Origin: Terrabacter sp. Ter38
GTDB lineage: Bacteria; Actinomycetota; Actinomycetes; Actinomycetales; Dermatophilaceae
Reading direction: 5' to 3'
Assembly (NCBI RefSeq): GCF_024519435.1
Contig: NZ_JALJRZ010000005.1
Coordinates: 124,001 to 188,000, forward strand
Length of the DNA: 64,000 bases
Shown here: in pieces, positions 46,239 through 54,380 of the stretch
Numbering within the stretch: the first letter of the stretch is position 1
How the letters are laid out: every line of letters starts with the position of its first letter
The notes under the pieces: generated by a model
The model's database searches: none
Seen by the model: only the letters and a program-made list of their open reading frames with translations
Told to the model about the DNA's origin: nothing
Made by a program: the position numbers and the translations under genes

Positions 46239-47420
46239 TCAGGGGTGCAGGACGACCTTGAGGCACTCGTCTCGCTTCTCCTGGAAGATGCGGTAGAAGT
46301 CCGGCGCATCCGAGAGGCTGCCGTGGTGCGTCGCCAGGCTCTCGAGTCCCAGGACGTCCTCGTCGGCCCGGACGATGTCGAGCAGCTCGTCGCTCCAGCG
46401 GCGCACGTGGCACTGGCCCATCCGGATCGTCAGGCCCTTGTCGAAGAGGTCCATCATCGGCATCGGGTCGGCCATGCCCCCGTAGACGCCGCTGATGGAC
46501 AGGGTGCCGCCCCGCCGCACGGCTGCGACCGCAGTGTGCAAGGCCGCGAGCCGGTCGATGCCGAAGGTCTCGATGGCACCTCGGGCGAGGGGCTTGGGCA
46601 AGCGGCTGGCGCCGGCGATGACCTTCTCCGAGAACGGGTTCCCGTGGGCCTCCATGCCGACTGCATCGATGACCGCATCCGGCCCACGACCGTCGGTCAG
46701 GTCCTTGAGGGCCTGCGCCACATCGAGGTCGGACGCATCGATGACCTCGGCGCCGCTGGCTCGGGCCTTCTCGATGCGGTCGGGCACGAGGTCGACGCCG
46801 ATGACCCGTCCGACGCCGCGGTGCAGCGCCGATCTGACGGCGAGCTGGCCCACCGGACCCAGCCCCAGCACGGCCAGGGTGTCGCTGCCGTTGACGTCGG
46901 CGTACTCCACGGCCTGCCACGCCGTAGGCAGGATGTCGGAGAGGTAGAGGAAGCGCTCGTCGGGCATCTCGTGGGGGATGACGATGGGCCCGAAGTCGGC
47001 GTGCGGCACGAGGACCCTCTCCGCCTGACCGCCCGGCACCGAGCCGTAGAGGCTCGTGTAGCCGAAGAGGCTGGCGCCCTTGCCGGAGTCGGTGTTCTGC
47101 GTCGTCTCGCACTGGGCGAACAGGCCACGCTGGCACATCCAGCAGCGACCGCAGGAGATGTTGAACGGGACGACCACGCGGTCGCCGACGGCGAGGGTGG
47201 CGACCCCCGGACCGACCTCCTCGACGATTCCCATGAACTCGTGCCCGAGCACGTCGCCGGGCTCCAGGTACGGCGCGAGAACTCGGTAGAGGTGGAGGTC
47301 TGACCCGCAGATGGCGGTCGAGGTGACCCGCACGACGGCGTCGGTTGTGTGAGCCATGACAGGGTCGGGTACGTCGGTCACACGAACGTCCTCGATGCCG
47401 TGCCAGGTCAGAGCCCTCAT
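46239..47420 (-). CDS. Zinc-dependent alcohol dehydrogenase (formaldehyde dehydrogenase-like)
   Basis: 393 residues. MDR fold with catalytic zinc ligands C38 (AICGSDLH) and H60-E61 (GHEFMGIVEEVG), structural zinc Cys90, 93, 96 and 104 (SCGRCWMCQRGLFAQC), and nucleotide site VLGLGPVGQLAVRSAL. The long insertion TTQNTDSGKGASLFGYTSLY resembles glutathione-independent formaldehyde dehydrogenases and related threonine/sorbitol-type enzymes. NAD-dependent oxidation of an alcohol or formaldehyde equivalent. Same strand as the phage-tail-like gene, 60 nt apart, possibly cotranscribed. Confidence 0.92.
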   Translation of the reverse strand: MRALTWHGIEDVRVTDVPDPVMAHTTDAVVRVTSTAICGSDLHLYRVLAPYLEPGDVLGHEFMGIVEEVGPGVATLAVGDRVVVPFNISCGRCWMCQRGLFAQCETTQNTDSGKGASLFGYTSLYGSVPGGQAERVLVPHADFGPIVIPHEMPDERFLYLSDILPTAWQAVEYADVNGSDTLAVLGLGPVGQLAVRSALHRGVGRVIGVDLVPDRIEKARASGAEVIDASDLDVAQALKDLTDGRGPDAVIDAVGMEAHGNPFSEKVIAGASRLPKPLARGAIETFGIDRLAALHTAVAAVRRGGTLSISGVYGGMADPMPMMDLFDKGLTIRMGQCHVRRWSDELLDIVRADEDVLGLESLATHHGSLSDAPDFYRIFQEKRDECLKVVLHP

Positions 47421-47497
47421 GGAGCGGACCTACCCACGGCGGGCCCGCGGAAACCGGGGGTGAGCAGCGAGCGGCGCAACCACGCCAGGAGGCGAGC

Positions 47498-48451
47498 ATG
47501 GGCCCGACCGACGACATCGTGCACGACCAGCCTGTCGCCCTCGTGCTGGGCGCCTCGCGCGGGTTGGGTTTTCTCGTCGCGAGGGAGCTGCTGACGCGGG
47601 GTCACCGGGTCGTCGTGGCGGCGCGCGACGAGGCGGAGGTCGAGGCTGCCGCCGCGGCCCTGGCCGAGTACGGGCCGGTCACGGCGGAGCCCTGTGACGT
47701 GCGCGACCGGCACGACGTGGGAGAGCTGGTCGGCCGGGTGGAGCACTCGGTCGGACCCATCGAGGTGCTCGTCACGGTGGCGGGGGTCATCCAGACCGCA
47801 CCTGTCGAGTCGTTGGCCCTGCACGAGTTCGAGGACGCGATGGACACGATGGCCTGGGGACCGATCCATGCCGCCATGACGGTCCTGCCGCACATGCGTC
47901 GGCGCGGTCACGGCCGCATCGGGACGGTCACCTCGGTCGGTGGCATGGTCTCGCCGCCGCACCTGCTGCCCTACGCAACGGCGAAGTTCGCTGCGGTCGG
48001 CTTCTCGGACGGCCTGGCCGCGGCGCTCAGCGGTAGCGGCGTCACGGCCACGACGATCGTGCCCGGCCTGATGCGGACCGGGGGCCACCTGCACGCGCGG
48101 TTCGGCGGAGACCCTGCGGCCGAGTACGCGTGGTTCGCCCCCGCGGCCTCGCTCCCGCTGCTCTCGATCGATGCCGACCGCGCCGCCCGGCGCATCGTCG
48201 ACGCGGTGGTGGCCGGGAGCCCGATGGTCGTGCTGACGCCGTTGGCCTGGGTGGGGATCCGGGTGCGAGGTCTCGCGCCGGGGACGACGACCCGCGTGAT
48301 GGGTCTGATGGGTCGTCTCCTGCCGCGCGCGCCGGCCCGCGGGGGCGCCCGCACCGTCGACGGTGCCGAGGCTCGACGTCGGCTGGGCTCGGCCGTCGTC
48401 GACCGGCTGACGACGCTCGGGGACCGAGCAGCACGCCGCAACAGCGGATGA
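47498..48451 (+). CDS. Short-chain dehydrogenase/reductase
   Basis: 317 residues. Cofactor loop GASRGLGFLVARELL, catalytic region VTSVGGMVSPPHLLPYATAK (Ser, Tyr, Lys in order), and a C-terminal 60-residue extension with a hydrophobic stretch LAWVGIRVRGLAPGTTTRVM that may associate with the membrane. The NNAG motif is replaced by VTVAGVIQ. Resembles actinobacterial ketoreductase-like SDRs of unknown substrate. Divergent from the alcohol dehydrogenase gene. Confidence 0.9.
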   Translation: MGPTDDIVHDQPVALVLGASRGLGFLVARELLTRGHRVVVAARDEAEVEAAAAALAEYGPVTAEPCDVRDRHDVGELVGRVEHSVGPIEVLVTVAGVIQTAPVESLALHEFEDAMDTMAWGPIHAAMTVLPHMRRRGHGRIGTVTSVGGMVSPPHLLPYATAKFAAVGFSDGLAAALSGSGVTATTIVPGLMRTGGHLHARFGGDPAAEYAWFAPAASLPLLSIDADRAARRIVDAVVAGSPMVVLTPLAWVGIRVRGLAPGTTTRVMGLMGRLLPRAPARGGARTVDGAEARRRLGSAVVDRLTTLGDRAARRNSG

Positions 48452-48518
48452 CCCTGCACGTGTCGGAGCGCCGCGAGGCGGGTAGGCCCCAGGTGAGGAC
48501 CTCGGACAAGGAGGCACC

Positions 48519-48788
48519 ATGCCACGCAGGACACCCGGACCCTCTGTGAAGGACCAGCACCTCTACGAGTCGCTGCGCGACGACGGGGCGAGCAAGGAGA
48601 AGGCTGCACGCATCTCGAACGCAGCGGCCGCGAGCTCTCGCTCCGCCGTCAGCCGCAAGGGTGGCCGGGCCGGCGACTACGAGGACATGACGAAGGACCA
48701 GCTGATGAAGCGCGCCCGAGAGGTGGGCATCCGAGGCCGGTCGAGCATGAACAAGTCCCAGCTGATCTCCGCGTTGCGTCACCACTGA
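48519..48788 (+). CDS. Small basic protein with Rho_N/SAP-like domain
   Basis: 89 residues with a strong AAGGAGG upstream. N-terminal segment PSVKDQHLYESLRDDGASKE with KAARISNAAAA is a charged helix region seen in DUF7218-type proteins; the C-terminus DMTKDQLMKRAREVGIRGRS followed by MNKSQLISALRHH is a Rho termination factor N-terminal-like helix-extended-loop-helix that can bind nucleic acid. These small proteins are common near stress genes in actinobacteria. Monocistronic; convergent with the GH13 gene. Confidence 0.85.
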   Translation: MPRRTPGPSVKDQHLYESLRDDGASKEKAARISNAAAASSRSAVSRKGGRAGDYEDMTKDQLMKRAREVGIRGRSSMNKSQLISALRHH

Positions 48789-48809
48789 CAGGCGTGCGCG
48801 ACGCCGCCC

Positions 48810-50492
48810 TCAAAGGAGCGGGTCGTCTCCGTCGCGCACGACGAGGAGCCACCGGTAGCCGTACGGCTCCAGGTCGATGTCGAACCGCCCGGAAGCCGTG
48901 ACGTCGAGGTCGGGCCGGTCCCCGAGAACGTCGACGAGCCGGGCGCCCGCGGGCAGGTCGGCCACGGTGAGTGGCACGACGGCCCCCTCCTCGCCGAGGT
49001 TGTGCACGGCGAGCATGGCCCAGTCCTCGCAGCGGCTGACGTGGGCGAGGACAGACGGCACCGAGTGGTCGAGCACCTCGACGGTCGCCCACCCGCTCGC
49101 GGGCAGCTGGCGGTAGCGACGCGCCAGACTCCGCACGAACCACCACAGCGAGCCGGGGTCCCGCCGCTGGTCGGCGACGTTGACGTGCTCCGGTCCCCAG
49201 ACCCCGTCGGGCATGGGTCGGGTGAGCCGGCGTGGGGAGGCGGTCGAGAAGCCGCCGCTCGGTGCGGACGTCCACTGCATGGGGGTGCGCACCGCGAGCC
49301 GGCCCGGCACGTCGAGGTTCTCACCCATGCCGATCTCCTCGCCGTAGAAGAGCACCGGGGTGCCGGGCAGGGAGAACATCAGGGAGTACGCGAGCCGCAC
49401 CCTTCGCTCGTCACCGCTGACCATGGGCGGGAGGCGGCGTCGCAGACCGCGTCCGTAGAGCTGCATGTCAGGGTCGGGACCGAAGGCGTCGAAGACCTCG
49501 CGCCGCTCCTTCTGGGTGAGCTTGTCGAGCGTCAGCTCGTCGTGGTTGCGCACGAAGCTGGCCCACTGGCTCGTGACGTCGAGCGGGGGCCTCTCACGCA
49601 GGGCAGCGGCGAGCGGGCCGGCGTCACCGCGAGCCAGGGAGAGGTAGAAGCGCTGCATCCCGATGAAGTCGAACTGCATGTTGAGCCCGTCCCCGTCGTC
49701 GCCGCCGAAGAACCGGCGTTGCTCGGGGTAGGGCAGGTTGACCTCGCCGAGAAGCACGGCGTCGCCCACCCGGCGGGTCACGAACGACCGGACGTCACCG
49801 AGGTAGCGGTCGGGGTTGAAGGCGTCGTCGTCGTCGACGCCGGGCACCCCGTCGCGGGCGAAGAGGAACGGAACAGCATCCACCCGGAACCCGGACACGC
49901 CGAGCTCGAGCCAGAAGCCGAGGGTCCTCGAGATCTCCTCCTGGACAGCCGGATTCGCGACGTTGAGGTCAGGCTGGTGCTTGTAGAAGTGGTGGAGGTA
50001 GTAGTCGCCGGTCTTGTCGTCCCGCTCCCAGATGCTGTCCTCCTCGTCCGGGAAGACGACGTCCTTCGCGCTCGACCGCGGCTTCGTCCGGCTCCACACG
50101 TAGTAGTCGCGGTACGGGTCCTCGCGGCTGCGGCGGGCGGACTTGAACCAGGGGTGCTGGTCGGAGGTGTGGTTCATGACGAAGTCGACGATGATCCGGA
50201 TGCCGTGGGCGCGGGCGGTGCGCACGAGCTCGACGAAGTCGCCCAGTGTGCCGAGGTGTGGGTCGACGCCGAAGAAGTCGGTGATGTCGTAGCCGTCGTC
50301 CTTGCGGGCCGTCGGGTAGAAGGGCATCAGCCAGAGACAGGTCACCCCGAGGTCGGCGAGGTACTCGATGCGGTCGGTCATCCCGCGCAGGTCACCCACG
50401 CCGTCACCGTCGGAGTCCTGGAACGTCTCGATGTCGGCGCAGTAGAGGACGGCGTTCTTCCACCACACGTCACCCGTGTCGCTCATCCTCAT
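48810..50492 (-). CDS. GH13 alpha-glucan enzyme (trehalose synthase-like)
   Basis: 560 residues from ATG 50492, with GGAGGTGG upstream. GH13 barrel: DFVMNHTSDQHPWF (region I), GFRVDAVPFL with nucleophile D205, LLGEVNLP with acid/base E250, and FVRNHDE with D318. The N-terminal WWKNAVLYCADIETFQDSDG and DYYVWSRTKP resemble the TreS group (maltose to trehalose isomerase) and TreS-like GH13 enzymes, but it lacks the maltokinase-like domain found in some fusions. Its start overlaps the stop of the luciferase-like gene (ATGA). Substrate assignment to trehalose or maltose is inferred from similarity. Confidence 0.85.
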   Translation of the reverse strand: MRMSDTGDVWWKNAVLYCADIETFQDSDGDGVGDLRGMTDRIEYLADLGVTCLWLMPFYPTARKDDGYDITDFFGVDPHLGTLGDFVELVRTARAHGIRIIVDFVMNHTSDQHPWFKSARRSREDPYRDYYVWSRTKPRSSAKDVVFPDEEDSIWERDDKTGDYYLHHFYKHQPDLNVANPAVQEEISRTLGFWLELGVSGFRVDAVPFLFARDGVPGVDDDDAFNPDRYLGDVRSFVTRRVGDAVLLGEVNLPYPEQRRFFGGDDGDGLNMQFDFIGMQRFYLSLARGDAGPLAAALRERPPLDVTSQWASFVRNHDELTLDKLTQKERREVFDAFGPDPDMQLYGRGLRRRLPPMVSGDERRVRLAYSLMFSLPGTPVLFYGEEIGMGENLDVPGRLAVRTPMQWTSAPSGGFSTASPRRLTRPMPDGVWGPEHVNVADQRRDPGSLWWFVRSLARRYRQLPASGWATVEVLDHSVPSVLAHVSRCEDWAMLAVHNLGEEGAVVPLTVADLPAGARLVDVLGDRPDLDVTASGRFDIDLEPYGYRWLLVVRDGDDPLL

Positions 50493-51502
50493 CGTGCCAC
50501 CTCCGGTGCGCCCTGAGGTGAGGCGCCTTGCGCCGCAGGGCTGGACACCGACAGCTGGGGGAGCACGGCGGTGCCGAACGCGTCGATGAAGGGTGCCTGG
50601 TGCTGGCCGACGAAGTGCACGTAGAACTCGTCCCAGCCCAGGTCGGCATAGTCCTGCAGCCACTGCGCGTGGCGGTCGAGGTCGGCCGAGACGAGCACGG
50701 GACCCCGAAGCTGGTCCGGCGAGACCGTCTCTCCGATGAGGTCGAAGGCCTCGACGGTCTCGGTGTCCCACGCGACGGGCGGCCCGATCACGTTGCTGCG
50801 CCACTGGTCGTGGGCGACGTGCAGTGCCTCGTCCTCGGTGGGTGCCCAGCTCACGTGCACCTGCAGCCGGGCGGGACCGCGTCCACCGGCGTCGCGATAG
50901 GCCGCCAGGACCCTGCGCAGCGTCTCGGGTGGTTGGTTCACCGTGATGAGGCCGTCGGCCCAGCCGGCGTGACGCGCGGCCGTCTCTGCGGTCACCGCTG
51001 GTCCGACGAGGTCGGGAACGGGATCCGCCAGCGTCCAGAGTCGCGCCCGGTTGACCGAGACGAGCCCGTCGTGGCTGACCTCCTCTCCGGCGAGGAGGCG
51101 TCGGATCACGTCGACGCACTCGACCAGGCGGGCGTCCCGGACCTCCTTGCGCGGCCACGCGGCACCGGTCACCCGTTCGTTCGAGGCCTCGCCCGACCCG
51201 AGCGCGGCCCAGAAGCGTCCGGGGAACATCTGCCCGAGCGTCGCGATGGCCTGCGCGGTGACGGCGGGGTGGTAGCGCTGCCCCGGAGCCGTGACGACGC
51301 CGAAGGGCAGAGACGTCGTGGCGAGGGCCGCGCCGAGCCAGCTCCACGCGTACCCGGACTCGCCCTGGCGGCTGCTCCACGGCGAGATGTGGTCGGACGA
51401 CATGGCCGCCGTGAAGCCGGCGTCCTGCGCCGCGCGAACGTCCCGGAGGAGCTGGGCGGGGTCGATCTGCTCGTGCGAGCAGTGGAATCCGATGACGGTC
51501 AT
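50489..51502 (-). CDS. LLM-class flavin/F420-dependent oxidoreductase
   Basis: 337 residues from ATG 51502. Luciferase-like barrel: MTVIGFHCSHEQIDPAQLLR, SSDHISPWSSRQGESGYAWS, GVVTAPGQRYHPAVTAQAIA and FWAALGSGEASNERVTGAAW, all close to the F420-dependent glucose-6-phosphate dehydrogenase-like group (TIGR03557/TIGR03885-type). The cofactor could be F420 or FMN. Translationally coupled to the TreS-like gene, suggesting a step on glucose or trehalose metabolism or a stress response tied to it. Confidence 0.88.
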   Translation of the reverse strand: MTVIGFHCSHEQIDPAQLLRDVRAAQDAGFTAAMSSDHISPWSSRQGESGYAWSWLGAALATTSLPFGVVTAPGQRYHPAVTAQAIATLGQMFPGRFWAALGSGEASNERVTGAAWPRKEVRDARLVECVDVIRRLLAGEEVSHDGLVSVNRARLWTLADPVPDLVGPAVTAETAARHAGWADGLITVNQPPETLRRVLAAYRDAGGRGPARLQVHVSWAPTEDEALHVAHDQWRSNVIGPPVAWDTETVEAFDLIGETVSPDQLRGPVLVSADLDRHAQWLQDYADLGWDEFYVHFVGQHQAPFIDAFGTAVLPQLSVSSPAAQGASPQGAPEVAR

Positions 51503-51566
51503 GCGTCCCCACGCAACCGCACCGACAGAGGCGCCGTCAACGCCCAGCGGCCCCGGGGTGTCTGCT

Positions 51567-51593
51567 GTTGCTGGGATCCGAGCGAATGGGTAC
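51567..51593 (+). promoter_or_regulatory. Candidate SigB/SigF-type stress promoter
   Basis: GTTG (51567-51570), 17-nt spacer, GGGTAC (51588-51593) matches the general-stress consensus GTTT-N13-17-GGGTAT in its key positions. It lies 66 nt upstream of the FMN-reductase start. Confidence 0.5.
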
Positions 51594-51658
51594 GGGCGGA
51601 AGACCCTGTTCGTTCGACCCGATCGCCCGACGCGTTCGTCGACACCCCGGAGGTTCCC

Positions 51659-52273
51659 GTGCCCCTGACCGCTCTCGCGCTCAACTGCACGCTCAGTCCG
51701 TCGCCGACCGAGTCGAGCACGGAGCTGCTCGCGCAACAGGTCCTCGACGCCCTCGCCGAGCACGACGTCCGCGGCTCCATGATCCGGGTCGTGGACCACG
51801 ACGTCCGTCCCGGGGTGGAGCTCGACATGGCCGACGGCGACGCGTGGCCGGACATCCGTGAGCAGCTGATCGCGAGCGACATCCTCGTCCTCGCGACGCC
51901 GACCTGGCTGGGGCAGCACAGCAGCGTGTGTCAGCGGGTGCTCGAGCGCCTCGACGCCGAACTGTCCGAGAAGGACGAGCAGGGCCGGTTGCTCACCTAC
52001 GGCAAGGTCGCCGTGGTGGTCGTCGTCGGCAACGAGGACGGCGCCCACCACATCAGCGCGGTCGCGTTCCAGTCGCTCAACGACGTCGGGTTCACCATCC
52101 CGGCCGGTGGGGTGACGTACTGGAACGGCGAGGCCATGAGCGGCACCGACTACAAGGACCTCGACTCCACCCCCGAAACGGTCGCGCGCACGACGCGTAC
52201 GCTGGCGGCCAACGCTGCCCACCTCGCACGACTGCTCGGCACCGAGGGCTACCCGCCCTCGGACGCGACCTGA
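51659..52273 (+). CDS. NADPH-dependent FMN reductase/flavodoxin family protein
   Basis: 204 residues from GTG 51659 with GGAGG 5 nt upstream. Flavodoxin-like fold: TALALNCTLSPSPTESSTEL (FMN phosphate loop S-P-S-x-T-x-x-S), ILVLATPTWLGQHSSVCQRV, and GKVAVVVVVGNEDGAHHISA. Reduces flavin or quinones with NAD(P)H. Divergent from the luciferase-like gene, for which it could provide reduced flavin if that enzyme uses FMN. A SigB-like promoter precedes it. Confidence 0.9.
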   Translation: MPLTALALNCTLSPSPTESSTELLAQQVLDALAEHDVRGSMIRVVDHDVRPGVELDMADGDAWPDIREQLIASDILVLATPTWLGQHSSVCQRVLERLDAELSEKDEQGRLLTYGKVAVVVVVGNEDGAHHISAVAFQSLNDVGFTIPAGGVTYWNGEAMSGTDYKDLDSTPETVARTTRTLAANAAHLARLLGTEGYPPSDAT

Positions 52274-52300
52274 CCGTTAGCGATCACCGGCCGGTCGTGA

Positions 52301-53251
52301 TCAGGAGGCCCCGTGCCAGGCGGCGACCGCTGTTGGAGTGGCGAGCTCGCCCACGACGGCGGTCGAGAGCAGGGTGTGGCCGCTCGCGTTCGGGTGGTCA
52401 CCGTCGTCGAGGAGGTCACCCGTCGGATCCCGGGTGCCCGAGGTGCCCTTGAGCGGGCTGTACGCGTCCACGTAGACCGCGCCCGTCGTCGCGGCCACCT
52501 GGTGGACCGTGTCGTTGACCAGGCGGGTGAGCTCGTCGCTGCCGAGGACGAAGTCCTCGCCGAGAGCCCGGCCGACCGAGCCGTCGACCGTGACGTTCCA
52601 GTAGCCGAGCAGGGCGATCCGCAGGTCGGGACGGTGGTCGACGCGGTGGATCGCCGCGATGATCCGGGTCAGGCCGTCGCGCAGGCCGGCGATCGTGGCG
52701 GACCAGCAGTCCGACCCGGCGGCCGGGAAGCAGCCCTGGTCGTCGACCCGGTCGAGGTCGAAGTCGTTGGCTCCCACCTCGACGAGGACGAGGTCGGCGT
52801 TCGCGAGGTGGCCACGGGTGGAGGAGGAGCCGAGGTCGTCCTCGACGTCCGACGTGGTCCAGCCGCCGTTCGCGTCGTTGTGCACCACCCAGCTCCGGTG
52901 CGTCAGCGCCCCGAGCCGCTGACCGACCTGCTCGACGTAGCCCGTGCAGCCGCACGTCTCGGCCGACGGCACGGAGTCCCCGAGACCCACGAGCGTCAGC
53001 GGTCCGGACGGCGTCGTCCCGGAGGCCGACGGCGTAGCCGGGCCCACTGTGGTGGCCGACGTCCTCGGTGCCGCGCCGGGATCACCCAGGAGGGTCGACG
53101 GTCCGAGGCCGGGCACGACACCGCTCAGGCCGAGGGCGGCGAGGACGGCCAGGCCGAGCAGCGCCGCGACGAGGTGGCGAGGTCGCGCGCGCACCCCACG
53201 CCCCCGGTGCCGGCGGCGGCCCGGGCGTCCGTCAGCGTCCCCCGACGGCAT
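52301..53251 (-). CDS. Secreted or membrane-anchored SGNH/GDSL hydrolase
   Basis: 316 residues. The chosen ATG (53251) lies inside the repeated word GTATGCCGTC. A basic N-terminus and one hydrophobic helix (LVAALLGLAVLAALGLSGVV) anchor or export the protein, followed by a Ser/Thr/Pro linker. Catalytic blocks: LTLVGLGDSVPSAETCGC (block I Ser), VLVEVGANDFDLDRV (block III G-x-N-D), and DDGDHPNASGHTLLS (block V D-x-x-H). Four Cys residues could form two disulfides. Third gene of the lysX operon; probably acts on cell-envelope esters. Confidence 0.88.
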   Translation of the reverse strand: MPSGDADGRPGRRRHRGRGVRARPRHLVAALLGLAVLAALGLSGVVPGLGPSTLLGDPGAAPRTSATTVGPATPSASGTTPSGPLTLVGLGDSVPSAETCGCTGYVEQVGQRLGALTHRSWVVHNDANGGWTTSDVEDDLGSSSTRGHLANADLVLVEVGANDFDLDRVDDQGCFPAAGSDCWSATIAGLRDGLTRIIAAIHRVDHRPDLRIALLGYWNVTVDGSVGRALGEDFVLGSDELTRLVNDTVHQVAATTGAVYVDAYSPLKGTSGTRDPTGDLLDDGDHPNASGHTLLSTAVVGELATPTAVAAWHGAS

Positions 53252-53264
53252 ACGTCCTCTGGGC

Positions 53265-54380
53265 TCAGCCACGGAAGCCCGGCAGGGTCTGGGCGAGCCA
53301 CGCGAGGGCGGCCGGGACGTAGGGGGTGAACACCGAGTCGCGGTGGCCACCGTGTGCGAGGACGGTGCCCGTCACGTCGAGCGGGCTCCGGGCGACGCTG
53401 AGGAACTTCGAGGTCGTGGGGTAGGACAACGGGTCCTCGCGAGAGGTGAGCACCCACATCGCCACGGGCGGCGGCGCGGTGTGCGCCATGGTCACGAGGT
53501 CGTAGCCCCGCTGGGTCGCCGTCGTCAGGGGGTCGTAGGCCGCGCTGAAGTCCGGACGGAAGTAGCCGAGGAGCACGACGGCGGCGCCGAAGACGTCGGG
53601 GTGGCGCATCGACAGCGACGCAGCGCACCAGGCGCCGTAGGAGTAGCCGAGCGTGGCCCATGACGTCCGCGCCAGCGTGACCCGGAAGTGGTGGGCGGTC
53701 CACCCTGGGATGTCGTGGGCGAGCCACGTATCCGTCTGCGGCTGTCCGACCCCGCCGTTGACGCACTCGGTGTCGAGGCTCGCCGGGGTGTCGATGCGCG
53801 GGACGACGACGATCGAGGGGGCGAGTCGGTGCTCGGCGGTGAGGGCGTCGACGGAGCTGAGGAAGTCGAGCCTGAGGAAGCCCTTCGGCCCGCTCGGGAA
53901 GCCGTGCAGGCCGAGGATGACCGGATAGGTGCGCGAGGACCTCGGGTCGTAGCCGACGGGCAGGTGGACGTAGACCTGGCCCTCGGCGTTCGAGCGCGTG
54001 TCGACGACCGTGTAGGTCTGCAGCCGTGAGCCCGGCTGGGGCAGGGGCGGCAGCACGGTCGGCGTCGTGACGCCGCGGAGGCCCGGGCCGGCCACGGCGG
54101 CCGTGACGACCTCGGGGCTCGTCCCGCCGTGGTGCACCTGGACCGACGTCGAGCGGGAGCCGAAGAGGTCGCCCCAGCTGGAGTAGAAGAGGTACTGGTC
54201 GTTGAGCGCGGCGCCTGCGAGCGCGAGGACGAGGACGTTGAGCAGCACGACCTGCACGCCGCGGACGGCGGCGCGCGCGATGCCGGATCCCCACCGGGGC
54301 AGGCCGGCCACGACGAGCCCGAAGACGACGAGCGCGAGCCCGGAGAGCAGGACGATGGGGCCGGGATCGGTCAGCTCCAT
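53265..54380 (-). CDS. Membrane-anchored esterase (Esterase D/mycolyltransferase-like)
   Basis: 371 residues from ATG 54380. Two N-terminal helices (VLLSGLALVVFGLVVAGLP and VVLLNVLVLALAGAALND), then an extracytoplasmic alpha/beta-hydrolase: VYVHLPVGYDPRSSRTYPVI, LGLHGFPSGPKGFL, SIVVVPRIDTPASLDTECVN, nucleophile LGYSYGAWCAASLSM and catalytic His in LAHGGHRDSVFTPY. The family includes antigen-85-like transferases and feruloyl esterases. It overlaps lysX by 10 nt and precedes the SGNH gene by 13 nt. Confidence 0.9.
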   Translation of the reverse strand: MELTDPGPIVLLSGLALVVFGLVVAGLPRWGSGIARAAVRGVQVVLLNVLVLALAGAALNDQYLFYSSWGDLFGSRSTSVQVHHGGTSPEVVTAAVAGPGLRGVTTPTVLPPLPQPGSRLQTYTVVDTRSNAEGQVYVHLPVGYDPRSSRTYPVILGLHGFPSGPKGFLRLDFLSSVDALTAEHRLAPSIVVVPRIDTPASLDTECVNGGVGQPQTDTWLAHDIPGWTAHHFRVTLARTSWATLGYSYGAWCAASLSMRHPDVFGAAVVLLGYFRPDFSAAYDPLTTATQRGYDLVTMAHTAPPPVAMWVLTSREDPLSYPTTSKFLSVARSPLDVTGTVLAHGGHRDSVFTPYVPAALAWLAQTLPGFRG

